Assembly: GCF_039912695.1 (NCBI RefSeq)
Contig: NZ_JBDSPJ010000012.1
Location: 42,801 to 106,800 of the forward strand
Origin: Pseudolysinimonas_A sp039912695
GTDB taxonomy: Bacteria > Actinomycetota > Actinomycetes > Actinomycetales > Microbacteriaceae
Reading direction: 5' to 3'
Length of the DNA: 64,000 bases
Position 1 is the first letter of the stretch. Each line of letters opens with the position of its first letter. The notes under the pieces are model-generated. The model was not told the DNA's origin, did not search any database, and saw only the letters and a program-made list of their open reading frames with translations. The position numbers and the translations under genes are program-made. Positions 51,602 to 59,389 of the stretch are shown in pieces.

Positions 51602-52651
51602 TCACGGCACCCGGTACAGCCACTCGTCGGTACCGAACTTCTCGGTGACGAGTTCGGCCGCCCGCGCGTACTCCGCGTCGGTGATGACACCGTCCGTCAG
51701 GCCATGGGCATCCCGGAAGGTGGAGATCATCCGCTCGATGATCTCGTCCCGACTCTTCCCGGTCTGACTGCGCAGCGGGTCGACGCGCTTGTTCGCACTC
51801 TTGGTGCCCTTGTCGCTGAGCTTCTCGCGGCCGATGCGCAGCACCTCGGCCATGCGATCGCCGTCCATGTCGTAGGCCATCGTGACGTGGTGCAGCACGC
51901 CACCGTTGCCGAGACGTTTCTGAGCGGCACCGCCGATCTTGCCGGCCGGCGAAGCGATGTCATTGAGCGGTTGATAGGACGCATCGACGCCGAGGCTCTT
52001 GAGAGCAACGACGGTCCACTCGTCGAAGAACGCGTACGAGTCGGCGAACGACATCCCCGTGACGAGGTCGGCCGGGGCGTAGATCGAGTAGGTGATGATC
52101 GCGCCGGCATCCATGAACATTGCCCCGCCGCCCGAGATGCGACGCACGACCCGGAACCCGTATTTGGCTGCGTTTTCGGGATCGACCTCGTTCTTCACCG
52201 ACTGGAACGAGCCGATCACGACCGCCGGCTGATCCCACTCCCAGATGCGCAGAGTCGGCTTGCGGCGGCCCTCGCCGACCTCGGTCGCGAGGACCTCGTC
52301 GAGCGCGAGATGCGTGAGCGGATCGAGCGGACCGGGGTGCACCAGTTGCCACTCGTAGTCACGCCAGGTGGTCGCCTTCCGCAGCGCCCGACGTACGGCG
52401 GTCGCGACAGATTCGGCCGTGAATCCGAGCAGCACCGCGCCCTCAGGTAGCGCTGCGGTGACGGATGCGGCGAGCGCCTTCGCATCGGAGTCTTCCGGCA
52501 TCCCGGTCAAGGCGCGGTCAATCGCGGCAAGCGCCTCATCCGGCTCGAGAAAGAAGTCGCCCGACACCCTCACGTCGGCGAGCTTTCCGTCGGTGACGGA
52601 GAGGTCGACGACGACCAACTTGCCGCCGGGCACCTTGAATTCGCCGTGCAT
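51602..52651 (-). CDS. Lipoate-protein ligase family protein with N-terminal accessory domain
   Basis: 349 residues from ATG at 52651 with a GGAGGA five bases upstream. Residues about 1-95 ('HGEFKVPGGKLVVVDLSVTDGKLADVRVSGDFFLEPDEALAAIDRALTGM') match the small domain normally at the C-terminus of LplA. The ligase domain follows, with 'WEWDQPAVVIGSFQSVKNEVD', 'VVRRISGGGAMFMDAGAIITYSI' (the R-R-x-S-G-G-G motif) and 'KIGGAAQKR' (substrate Lys). It attaches lipoate or octanoate to E2 and H proteins. The reversed domain order is the odd feature. Likely co-transcribed with hmuUV. Confidence 0.87.
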   Translation of the reverse strand: MHGEFKVPGGKLVVVDLSVTDGKLADVRVSGDFFLEPDEALAAIDRALTGMPEDSDAKALAASVTAALPEGAVLLGFTAESVATAVRRALRKATTWRDYEWQLVHPGPLDPLTHLALDEVLATEVGEGRRKPTLRIWEWDQPAVVIGSFQSVKNEVDPENAAKYGFRVVRRISGGGAMFMDAGAIITYSIYAPADLVTGMSFADSYAFFDEWTVVALKSLGVDASYQPLNDIASPAGKIGGAAQKRLGNGGVLHHVTMAYDMDGDRMAEVLRIGREKLSDKGTKSANKRVDPLRSQTGKSRDEIIERMISTFRDAHGLTDGVITDAEYARAAELVTEKFGTDEWLYRVP

Positions 52652-52734
52652 CTGGTCCTCCTCGCCCGGAATGCGAGCGAAGGCCAGCCTAACTTGGGAC
52701 GCGGCGACGCGAAGGGGAGGAGAATCGCTGCACC

Positions 52735-54885
52735 GTGCCCCGAAACGCAACTGCCTTCGCCCTCCCCGCCGCGCGCAAGGCCAAAGCCGCGCCCGAACTC
52801 ATCGGCGACGACGACCTGCGGTTCGCTGCGATCGCCAGCACCCTCGAACGCTCGATCGCCGACCTCTCGGCGCGGCTCGACGAGGAGCTGCTGCTGAACG
52901 CTCGGGAAGGCCAAGCGGCGCTCGACCGCGATCAAGAAGTGCGACGTCTCAACACCCGACTGACGACGCTTCGGCGGTTCGGTCTCGACCTCTGCCTGGG
53001 GCGGATGGTGCCTTCCGATGGGTCCGAGCCCATCTACATCGGGCGCCTCGGGCTCACCGGCGACGACGGCGAACGGCTGTTGATCGACTGGCGCTCTCCT
53101 GCCGCGGAGCCCTTCTTCGGCGCGACCCACGCGAACCCGTTGGGCCTGGCGAGCCGACGTCGCTACCGGTGGACTCTCGGTCGCATCACCGACTACTGGG
53201 ATGAAGTGTTCACGACCGACGGGCTCCGCGACAACGCGGCCCTCGACGATCAGTCGGCGTTCATCGCGAGCCTCGGCACCAGCCGATCGCCCCGCATGCG
53301 CGATGTGCTCGGAACCATCCAGGCCGATCAGGATGCGATCATCCGCGCCGGTTCGCGTGGTGCACTCGTCGTCGATGGCGGGCCGGGCACCGGTAAGACG
53401 GTCGTCGCCCTGCATCGCGCCGCCTATCTTCTCTACTCCGACCCGCGGCTCGACCGCCGCCACGGCGGCTTCCTCTTCGTGGGACCGAGCGCCGCCTACC
53501 TGTCGTATGTCGACGACGTGTTGCCGAGTCTCGGCGAGGACGGGGTGACGACCTGCACGTTGCGCGACCTCGTACCGGAGGGGGCCGACGCGCCACCCGA
53601 GACCGACCCCGACGTGCTGCGCGTGAAGTCGTCGGCACGGCTGTTCGACGCCCTCGATACGGCGGTGCGCCGCTACGAACAGCCGCCGACGGACAGCCTG
53701 CTCATCGATACCGCGTGGGGCCGCACCGAGATCGACGCCGACGACTGGGCCGACGCGTTCGGTTCGCGCGACGAGGCGGTGTCGCACAACGAGGCGCGCG
53801 CCGCGGTGTGGCAAGAACTGCTCGAGATCATCATGAGCCGATACGACGAGGAGCAGGCACCGCGGCCGCTGTTGCGCCGCGTGCTGCTTCAGGATGCGGG
53901 TCTGCGCCGCACCTTCTCGCAGGCCTGGCCCCTGCTCGATCCGGTGGGGGTCGTCGCCGACCTCTGGTCGGTCCCCTCGTACCTGAAGGCGTGCGCGCCG
54001 TGGCTGGCCGACGACGAGTTTCGCGCGGTTCAGCGTGCCGACGGCCGGGCGTGGACGACCTCAGACCTGCCTTTTCTCGACGCGGCGAGGCTGTTGATCG
54101 GGGATCCCGAGGCTCCGGCGCGCGCGCGCCGTCGGGCCGCCGTGCTCGCAGCACAACGCGAAGAGATGCAACGCGTTGTCGAGCAATTGATTGCGTCTGA
54201 GGAGCTCGGGGACGGCGATGGCAACCTCGCCATGCTCGACGGGGACGACGTACGCAACGCCCTGATCGACGAGACAGCGGTGGAGCTGGACGACGCCGAC
54301 GAACTCGCCGGGCCGTTCGCCCACATCGTCGTCGACGAAGCTCAGGAACTCACCGATGCGCAGTGGCGGATGCTCGTGCGCCGCTGCCCGTCGAAGAGTT
54401 TCACGATCGTCGGCGACCGGGCTCAGGCACGCCACGGGTTCACCGAGTCGTGGCAGGACCGCCTGCGCCGGGTCGGGCTTGACGACATCCACATCTCGTC
54501 GTTGACGATCAACTACCGCACCCCGGAAGAGGTGATGGCGGTGGCCGAGCCGGTCATTCGCGCGGTGCTGCCCGACGCTAACGTGCCGACCTCGATTCGC
54601 AGCAGCGGCATCCCGGTCACCCGGGCGCCGGTCGCTGAACGCGATGCGATCCTCGATGAGTGGCTCGCGAGCAACGTCGAGGGGATCGCCTGTGTCATCG
54701 GCGATCCGTCGTTCACGGCTCGCCCGCGGGTGCTGTCACTGACTCCCGAGGGGTCGAAGGGGTTGGAGTTCGACCTCGTCATGCTCGCCGACTCTGACGA
54801 ACCGAGTACCGACATCGAGAGGGTGATCGATCGGTACGTCGCGATGACGCGCACGACGCAACGACTCGTGTTACTGACCACCTAG
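52735..54885 (+). CDS. helR: HelD/HelR-type RNA polymerase-recycling ATPase
   Basis: 716 residues, GTG at 52735. An N-terminal coiled coil (about 30-85, for insertion into the RNAP secondary channel) is followed by 'IGRLGLTGDDGERLLIDWRSPAAEPFF', Walker A 'VDGGPGTGKTVVALHRAAYLLY', Walker B 'HIVVDEAQELTDAQW' and C-terminal helicase motifs 'YRTPEEVM' and 'GLEFDLVML'. This is the actinobacterial HelD class (HelR) that removes stalled or rifampicin-bound RNA polymerase from DNA. No palindromic rifamycin-associated element was found upstream. GGGGAGGAG lies 13 bases before the GTG. Confidence 0.9.
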   Translation: MPRNATAFALPAARKAKAAPELIGDDDLRFAAIASTLERSIADLSARLDEELLLNAREGQAALDRDQEVRRLNTRLTTLRRFGLDLCLGRMVPSDGSEPIYIGRLGLTGDDGERLLIDWRSPAAEPFFGATHANPLGLASRRRYRWTLGRITDYWDEVFTTDGLRDNAALDDQSAFIASLGTSRSPRMRDVLGTIQADQDAIIRAGSRGALVVDGGPGTGKTVVALHRAAYLLYSDPRLDRRHGGFLFVGPSAAYLSYVDDVLPSLGEDGVTTCTLRDLVPEGADAPPETDPDVLRVKSSARLFDALDTAVRRYEQPPTDSLLIDTAWGRTEIDADDWADAFGSRDEAVSHNEARAAVWQELLEIIMSRYDEEQAPRPLLRRVLLQDAGLRRTFSQAWPLLDPVGVVADLWSVPSYLKACAPWLADDEFRAVQRADGRAWTTSDLPFLDAARLLIGDPEAPARARRRAAVLAAQREEMQRVVEQLIASEELGDGDGNLAMLDGDDVRNALIDETAVELDDADELAGPFAHIVVDEAQELTDAQWRMLVRRCPSKSFTIVGDRAQARHGFTESWQDRLRRVGLDDIHISSLTINYRTPEEVMAVAEPVIRAVLPDANVPTSIRSSGIPVTRAPVAERDAILDEWLASNVEGIACVIGDPSFTARPRVLSLTPEGSKGLEFDLVMLADSDEPSTDIERVIDRYVAMTRTTQRLVLLTT

Positions 54886-54921
54886 CTTGCTGACCGCCTA
54901 GCTTGCTGACCGCCTAGACCG
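54881..54921. repeat. Tandem 16-base duplication at a convergent gene junction
   Basis: CCTAGCTTGCTGACCG occurs twice in tandem (54881-54896, 54897-54912), followed by a partial third copy CCTAGACCG. CCTAG supplies stop codons to both strands: helR ends in the first copy and the hydrolase in the partial third. Confidence 0.9.
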
Positions 54922-55783
54922 TCGGGGTGACCTTCTCGTCGAGCCAGGTGACGAGGTCGGCCATGACCTCCCGGCGGTTGGTTTCGTTATAGACCTCGTG
55001 GCGCGCGCCCTCGTAAATCTCGACCGTGACATCGCTCAGGCCACCGCGCGTGTGGTACGCCGCGGCAAGAAGTTCGACACTGCGCGGGCCGCCTAGCGGA
55101 TCTTCCGAACCGATCTGGATCAGCAGCGGCAGGTCGTGCGAGATCTTCGTGGGGCGACCGAGCAGCCGCAGCGCCTCGCGCAGCCCGAACAGTTTCGCGA
55201 CCTTGGCGTCGAAGGTCAGCGGGTCGTTGGCAAAGCGCGTCCACACCTCGGGATCGCGGCTCAGCCACTCGGTGCCCGTTCCACCGGGAACCGCGTGACG
55301 CTTCGAGAGGTCGCCCGAGTTCATGTGCAACGCGGTGCGGTACGGGGTGCCACTCAGCACCGCCGCGGCGTAGGGGGAGGCATCCTCATTCAGCATCTTC
55401 TGCGCGAAGATCGAGCCGAGGCTGTGGCCCAGCAGCACGAGCGGCAGGTGGGGGTGCTGGTCGTGCAGGATCCCAGACAGCTTTCGGATGCCGGCGAGGG
55501 TCGCCGGCACGCCACCGGCGCCGAGCTTGCCCAACTTCGCGTGGTCGCCCGCGTACTGGCCCAGGCCCGTCTGGCCGTGACCGCGAAGGTCACTGGCGTA
55601 CACGGTGTAGCCGCCGGCGACGAGGGACTGCGCGAGCTCCTCGTAGCGGATCGCGTACTCACCGATGCCGTGGATGATCTGCACCACGCCCCGCGGCTGG
55701 GTCGCCTGCCATCCGTAGTAATGGATGGTGACGCCCTCGGCATCCTGGAAGGTGTGTTCGCCGCGTGCCGCCGTGTTGGGCAT
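54914..55783 (-). CDS. Alpha/beta hydrolase, monoacylglycerol lipase-like
   Basis: 289 residues, ATG at 55783. 'VVQIIHGIGEYAIRYEELAQSLVAGGYTVYASDLRGHGQTG' is the signature start of the monoglyceride lipase/lysophospholipase (Hydrolase_4) family; nucleophile elbow 'GHSLGS', Asp in 'IGSEDPLGG' and His in 'GARHEVYNE' complete the triad. No signal peptide. Probably releases glycerol and fatty acid from monoacylglycerol. Divergent from a MarR gene. Confidence 0.92.
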   Translation of the reverse strand: MPNTAARGEHTFQDAEGVTIHYYGWQATQPRGVVQIIHGIGEYAIRYEELAQSLVAGGYTVYASDLRGHGQTGLGQYAGDHAKLGKLGAGGVPATLAGIRKLSGILHDQHPHLPLVLLGHSLGSIFAQKMLNEDASPYAAAVLSGTPYRTALHMNSGDLSKRHAVPGGTGTEWLSRDPEVWTRFANDPLTFDAKVAKLFGLREALRLLGRPTKISHDLPLLIQIGSEDPLGGPRSVELLAAAYHTRGGLSDVTVEIYEGARHEVYNETNRREVMADLVTWLDEKVTPTV

Positions 55784-55822
55784 GGAGCCTCCTCGCTCGG
55801 TTCATCGTAGGACTCCTCAAGC

Positions 55823-55851
55823 CATTAGCCCCGCTAATGAGTTAGGCTAAC
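55823..55851. promoter_or_regulatory. Probable operator of the MarR-MFS operon
   Basis: Two adjacent palindromes sharing the half-site TTAG/CTAA: CATTAGC-CCC-GCTAATG (55823-55839) and GTTAG-G-CTAAC (55841-55851), ending four bases before the MarR start. Typical of MarR autoregulation; the divergent lipase gene starts 40 bases away and might share control. Confidence 0.78.
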
Positions 55852-55855
55852 GATC

Positions 55856-56272
55856 GTGCCCGAATCTGATGACGACGAGCTGCGGCTGGTGCTGCAGCGG
55901 CTCGCGCGCCGCATCCGCATCAATCGTGCTGTCGGCGACCTCGGCGACAGCCAACTCTCCGTGCTCTTTCACCTCGACCGACTCGGGCCGCAGACCCCGG
56001 GCGACCTCGCCATCTTGGAACGAGTCACCCCACCGTCGATGAACCGCACCGTCAACGGGCTCGAAGAGGGTGGGCACGTCGTGCGCGCCAAGTCGGTGGA
56101 TGACGCCCGCAAAGTGCTCGTCGACCTCACGCCGTCGGCTCACGACCTCCTCGTCGACGTGCGGGCGCAACGAACTGCCTGGTTCTCGCAGCACTTGGCG
56201 GCTCTCGAGGCGAGCGAACGCTCCCGCCTCGACGCCGTCATCCCGATTCTGCGGAAGTTGGCCGACTCCTGA
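55856..56272 (+). CDS. MarR-family regulator
   Basis: 138 residues, GTG at 55856. Helix-turn-helix 'QTPGDLAILERVTPPSMNRTVNGLEEGGHVV' with the wing 'SVDDARKVLVDLT'. Five bases upstream of the MFS exporter in the same operon, so it probably senses a compound exported by that pump and controls both genes through the palindromes just upstream. Confidence 0.92.
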   Translation: MPESDDDELRLVLQRLARRIRINRAVGDLGDSQLSVLFHLDRLGPQTPGDLAILERVTPPSMNRTVNGLEEGGHVVRAKSVDDARKVLVDLTPSAHDLLVDVRAQRTAWFSQHLAALEASERSRLDAVIPILRKLADS

Positions 56273-56277
56273 GCGCG

Positions 56278-57588
56278 ATGTTCAGCTCGCTGCGCGTGCG
56301 CAACTACCGGCTGTGGTTCGGCGGCGCCCTGGTATCGAATATCGGGACCTGGATGCAGCGCATCGCGCAGGACTGGCTGGTGCTCACCGTTCTCACTGAC
56401 GACGATGCGACGGCGGTCGGGATCACGACGGGTCTGCAGTTCGCTCCGATGCTGTTGCTCCTGCCGTTCACCGGTACCGTTGCCGACCGATTCGACCGGC
56501 GCAAAGTGCTCGCGATCACCCAGGCCGCGATGGGTGCTCTCGCCCTGGCGCTCGGCATCATCACCCTGACCGGGCACGTCGAACTTTGGATGGTCTACGT
56601 CTTCGCGCTGCTGCTCGGCGTCGCGGCAGCCTTCGACTCCCCCGCGCGGCAGGCGTTCGTCGGAGAACTCGTTCCGAACGGACAACTGACCAACGCCGTG
56701 GCACTGAACTCAGCGTCGTTCAACGGTGCACGCCTGATCGGCCCGGGGATCGCCGGCATCCTGATCGCCGTCATCGGCAGCGGCTGGGTGTTCATCCTGA
56801 ACGTCACCACCTTCCTCGCTGTGCTCGGGGCTCTCGCCCTCTTGCGCTCGAACGAACTCATCCCGATGAAGCGTCCACCCCGAGGACCGGGCGCCATCCG
56901 TGAAGGGTTGCGGTACGTGCGGGGGCGGTCAGACCTCGTGGTGATCCTCGTGATGGTCTTCCTCTGGGGCACCTTCGGCATGAACTTCGCCGTGTACCTC
57001 TCCACGATGTCGCGCATCGTCTTTGACCTCGGCTCGGCCCAGTACGGAGTGCTGTCGTCGGTGCTCGCGATCGGCTCGGTGAGTGGCGCTCTGCTCAGCG
57101 CGCGGCGCGAGATCCCCCGACTCTCGACCGTTGCCTGGGCCGCCTTCGGGGCTTCGATCTCGATGACGCTCGCCGCACTCTCCCCCAACGTGTGGGTCTT
57201 CGGAATCGCCCTAATTGCGGTCGGAGTCGGAGCGATGACTCTGATGACGACCGCCAACTCGTACGTGCAGATCACTACCCCGCCGAGCATGCGCGGGCGC
57301 GTGATGGCCCTCTACATGGCGATCTTCGTGGGCGGCACTCCCGCCGGAGCGCCGCTGATGGGCTGGATCGCCGGCACAGCGGGCCCCCGAATCGCGATGC
57401 TGACCGGTGCGGCAGCCGGTGCCGTGATCGTGATCGTTGCCGTCGGGTACTTCCTGCGCACCCGTGCCCTCCGCGTCACCTGGGACCGCCAACGCCGGTG
57501 GCCGCTGCACTTCAGCGGAAAAGCGGAAGACCGCGAACTCGCGACCTCAGAAATCGCGATCGTCGAAGTCGAGACCCAGAAGAGCTGA
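56278..57588 (+). CDS. MFS exporter (DHA3/EntS-like)
   Basis: 436 residues, ATG at 56278. 'FSSLRVRNYRLWFGGALVSNIGTWMQRIAQDWLVL' is the typical start of this group; 'GTVADRFDRRKVLAI' is motif A. Twelve membrane segments. These pumps export drugs or siderophores. Regulated with the MarR gene immediately upstream. The charged C-terminal tail (about 395-436) is cytoplasmic. Confidence 0.9.
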   Translation: MFSSLRVRNYRLWFGGALVSNIGTWMQRIAQDWLVLTVLTDDDATAVGITTGLQFAPMLLLLPFTGTVADRFDRRKVLAITQAAMGALALALGIITLTGHVELWMVYVFALLLGVAAAFDSPARQAFVGELVPNGQLTNAVALNSASFNGARLIGPGIAGILIAVIGSGWVFILNVTTFLAVLGALALLRSNELIPMKRPPRGPGAIREGLRYVRGRSDLVVILVMVFLWGTFGMNFAVYLSTMSRIVFDLGSAQYGVLSSVLAIGSVSGALLSARREIPRLSTVAWAAFGASISMTLAALSPNVWVFGIALIAVGVGAMTLMTTANSYVQITTPPSMRGRVMALYMAIFVGGTPAGAPLMGWIAGTAGPRIAMLTGAAAGAVIVIVAVGYFLRTRALRVTWDRQRRWPLHFSGKAEDRELATSEIAIVEVETQKS

Positions 57589-57600
57589 GCCGACGTGGGC

Positions 57601-58446
57601 TTACGCCTCGCGGGTGATCTCCACAGTCACGAACAACTTGCTCTTGTACGGACCGGCGTAGACCCCGCGCAGGGGAGCGACATCCCCGTAGTCCCGGCCG
57701 CGCCCGACGGTGACGTGACGGTCGCCGATCTCGATCAGGTTGGTCGGGTCGTAGCCGTTCCACGCACCGCAAAACCACTCCACCCAGGCGTGCGACTCGC
57801 CCTTCACCATTTCGCCGATTTCGGCATCCGGCTTCGGGTGCAGGTATCCGCTCACGTAGCGCGCCGGAATTCCCACGCTGCGCAGGGCGCCGATCGCGAG
57901 ATGCGTGATGTCTTGACAGACACCCTTCTTGTGCTCCCAGGCCTCCGCGGCTGTCGTGTGTACGCCGGTCACCCCGGGCATGTACTCGATGAGTTCGCCG
58001 ATCGCGGTGCAGATGGCGAGGGCCGCAGCACACGGTGACGGCTCCTTCGCGACGATCGCGGCGGCAAGTGCGGCGACCTCGGCCGGCGGACGCGTGCGCG
58101 GCCTCTGCGCCAGCTGCTCGACAAACTCGGTCGCGCTCTCGATCTCGTCGGCCAGCGCCGTCCACTCGAGCCGGTGATCGGGATGCGGGCGGTCGCGCAC
58201 TTCGACCAAACTCGTGGCCGCGAGAGTCAACTCGCGGTGCGGCGACAGGATCTCAAACGACGACACCCGGGTGCCCCAGTAGTCGACATAGGTGTGGTGG
58301 CTCGAGATCGGCAAAATCTCGAGGTTGCTGAACAGCACCAACTGTCCGTCGGCGCTCACCGGCAGCATCCGTGCCTCGTTGTACGACGCCGTCACCTCGC
58401 CGCCGTACTGGAAGCCCGTCTCATGCCGGATGCGCAGTCTCTTCAT
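57601..58446 (-). CDS. Transglutaminase-like cysteine protease-fold protein
   Basis: 281 residues from ATG at 58446 ('MKRLRIRHETGFQYGGEVTASYNEARMLP', the usual N-terminal domain of this family). Catalytic triad: Cys in 'KKGVCQDITHLAIGALRSVGIPARYVSGYL', His in 'ESHAWVEWF' and Asp in 'GYDPTN'. Found with the alpha-E and ATP-grasp genes upstream in the same operon, a combination seen in many bacteria and predicted by comparative genomics to make or cut peptide/amide bonds. No signal peptide. Confidence 0.9.
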   Translation of the reverse strand: MKRLRIRHETGFQYGGEVTASYNEARMLPVSADGQLVLFSNLEILPISSHHTYVDYWGTRVSSFEILSPHRELTLAATSLVEVRDRPHPDHRLEWTALADEIESATEFVEQLAQRPRTRPPAEVAALAAAIVAKEPSPCAAALAICTAIGELIEYMPGVTGVHTTAAEAWEHKKGVCQDITHLAIGALRSVGIPARYVSGYLHPKPDAEIGEMVKGESHAWVEWFCGAWNGYDPTNLIEIGDRHVTVGRGRDYGDVAPLRGVYAGPYKSKLFVTVEITREA

Positions 58447-58459
58447 GAACTCAGCCGTT

Positions 58460-59389
58460 TCACGTGTTTTCCCCCACCCAAGCGGCGACATCGTTGGTCG
58501 GGAAGTAGCGCTGCCGGATCGCTTCGCTGACCGAGGTTGTCGTGGTCTGCACGGCATCCATATGAAGCGGAAGTTCGGCGATCAGATCGGCGACGGAGCG
58601 GTATTCGAGTTCGCTGCGAATCTGGCCCAGCAACCGCTGGGCGACGTCGCTCACGCCGAACCTGTCGGCGCGCGGCTCGATCTCGCGCAACTGCTGCTCA
58701 GCCCGGGTCACCGAGAACAGGATGCTGCGCGGGAACTGTCGGTCGAGCAGCAGGAACTCTGCGGCCTTCGTGGCGCTCGGGATGCCGCGGTAGGTGCGCA
58801 GATACGCCTCGTAGGCGCCGACACTGCGCAGGATCGTGGTCCATGACGGTCCGGATGCCTCGGTCAGACTGCGCGTCGCCAACAGCCGGGCGGTCATGTC
58901 GGCCCGCTCGAGAGAACGGCCGAGCGTGAAGAACCGGTACGCCTCGTCGCGGTTGGTGGCCGACTCGACGATCCCGACGGCCAGTGCGGAGCGTTCGCGA
59001 ACCCAGGTGAAGAACTCGTGCACCTTGTCGCTCGCAACCTTGCGCGGCATCCGGGCGCGGGTCGTGTTGAGCACTTCCCACAACTCGGTGTTCACGACCT
59101 CGCGGGCGCGACGGGCGTTCTCGCGGGCAGCCCCCAGGGAATACGCGATGGATGCCGGCTGCGCACGATCGACGGCCAGGAGGTTCAACACGTCGTCGCG
59201 GGTAACCTCCGAGTCGGCATCGACCTCGGTGCCCATCACGGAGAGCAGGGCACGGCACGCGAGGTTCTCTTCGATCCAGGGGTCTTCGAGCAACAGCTGG
59301 AGGTGAACATCCAGGATGCGCGCGGTGCCGTCGCTGCGCTCGATGTACCGGCCGATCCAGAAGAGGGATTCCGCGATGCGGCTCAGCAT
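58460..59389 (-). CDS. Alpha-E (DUF403) protein
   Basis: 309 residues, ATG at 59389 overlapping the ATP-grasp gene by seven bases. Starts 'MLSRIAESLFWIGRYIERSDGTARILDVHLQLLLEDP', the standard alpha-E opening, and is all-helical with further conserved 'YRFFTLGRSLERADMTARLLATR'. Found with circularly permuted ATP-grasp proteins; biochemical role not established. Confidence 0.93.
   Translation of the reverse strand: MLSRIAESLFWIGRYIERSDGTARILDVHLQLLLEDPWIEENLACRALLSVMGTEVDADSEVTRDDVLNLLAVDRAQPASIAYSLGAARENARRAREVVNTELWEVLNTTRARMPRKVASDKVHEFFTWVRERSALAVGIVESATNRDEAYRFFTLGRSLERADMTARLLATRSLTEASGPSWTTILRSVGAYEAYLRTYRGIPSATKAAEFLLLDRQFPRSILFSVTRAEQQLREIEPRADRFGVSDVAQRLLGQIRSELEYRSVADLIAELPLHMDAVQTTTTSVSEAIRQRYFPTNDVAAWVGENT

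Noticed and set aside
52652..52734. Rifamycin-associated element upstream of helR
   Set aside because: Looked for a long palindrome of that type before the GTG; none is present in the 83 bases between the two genes.
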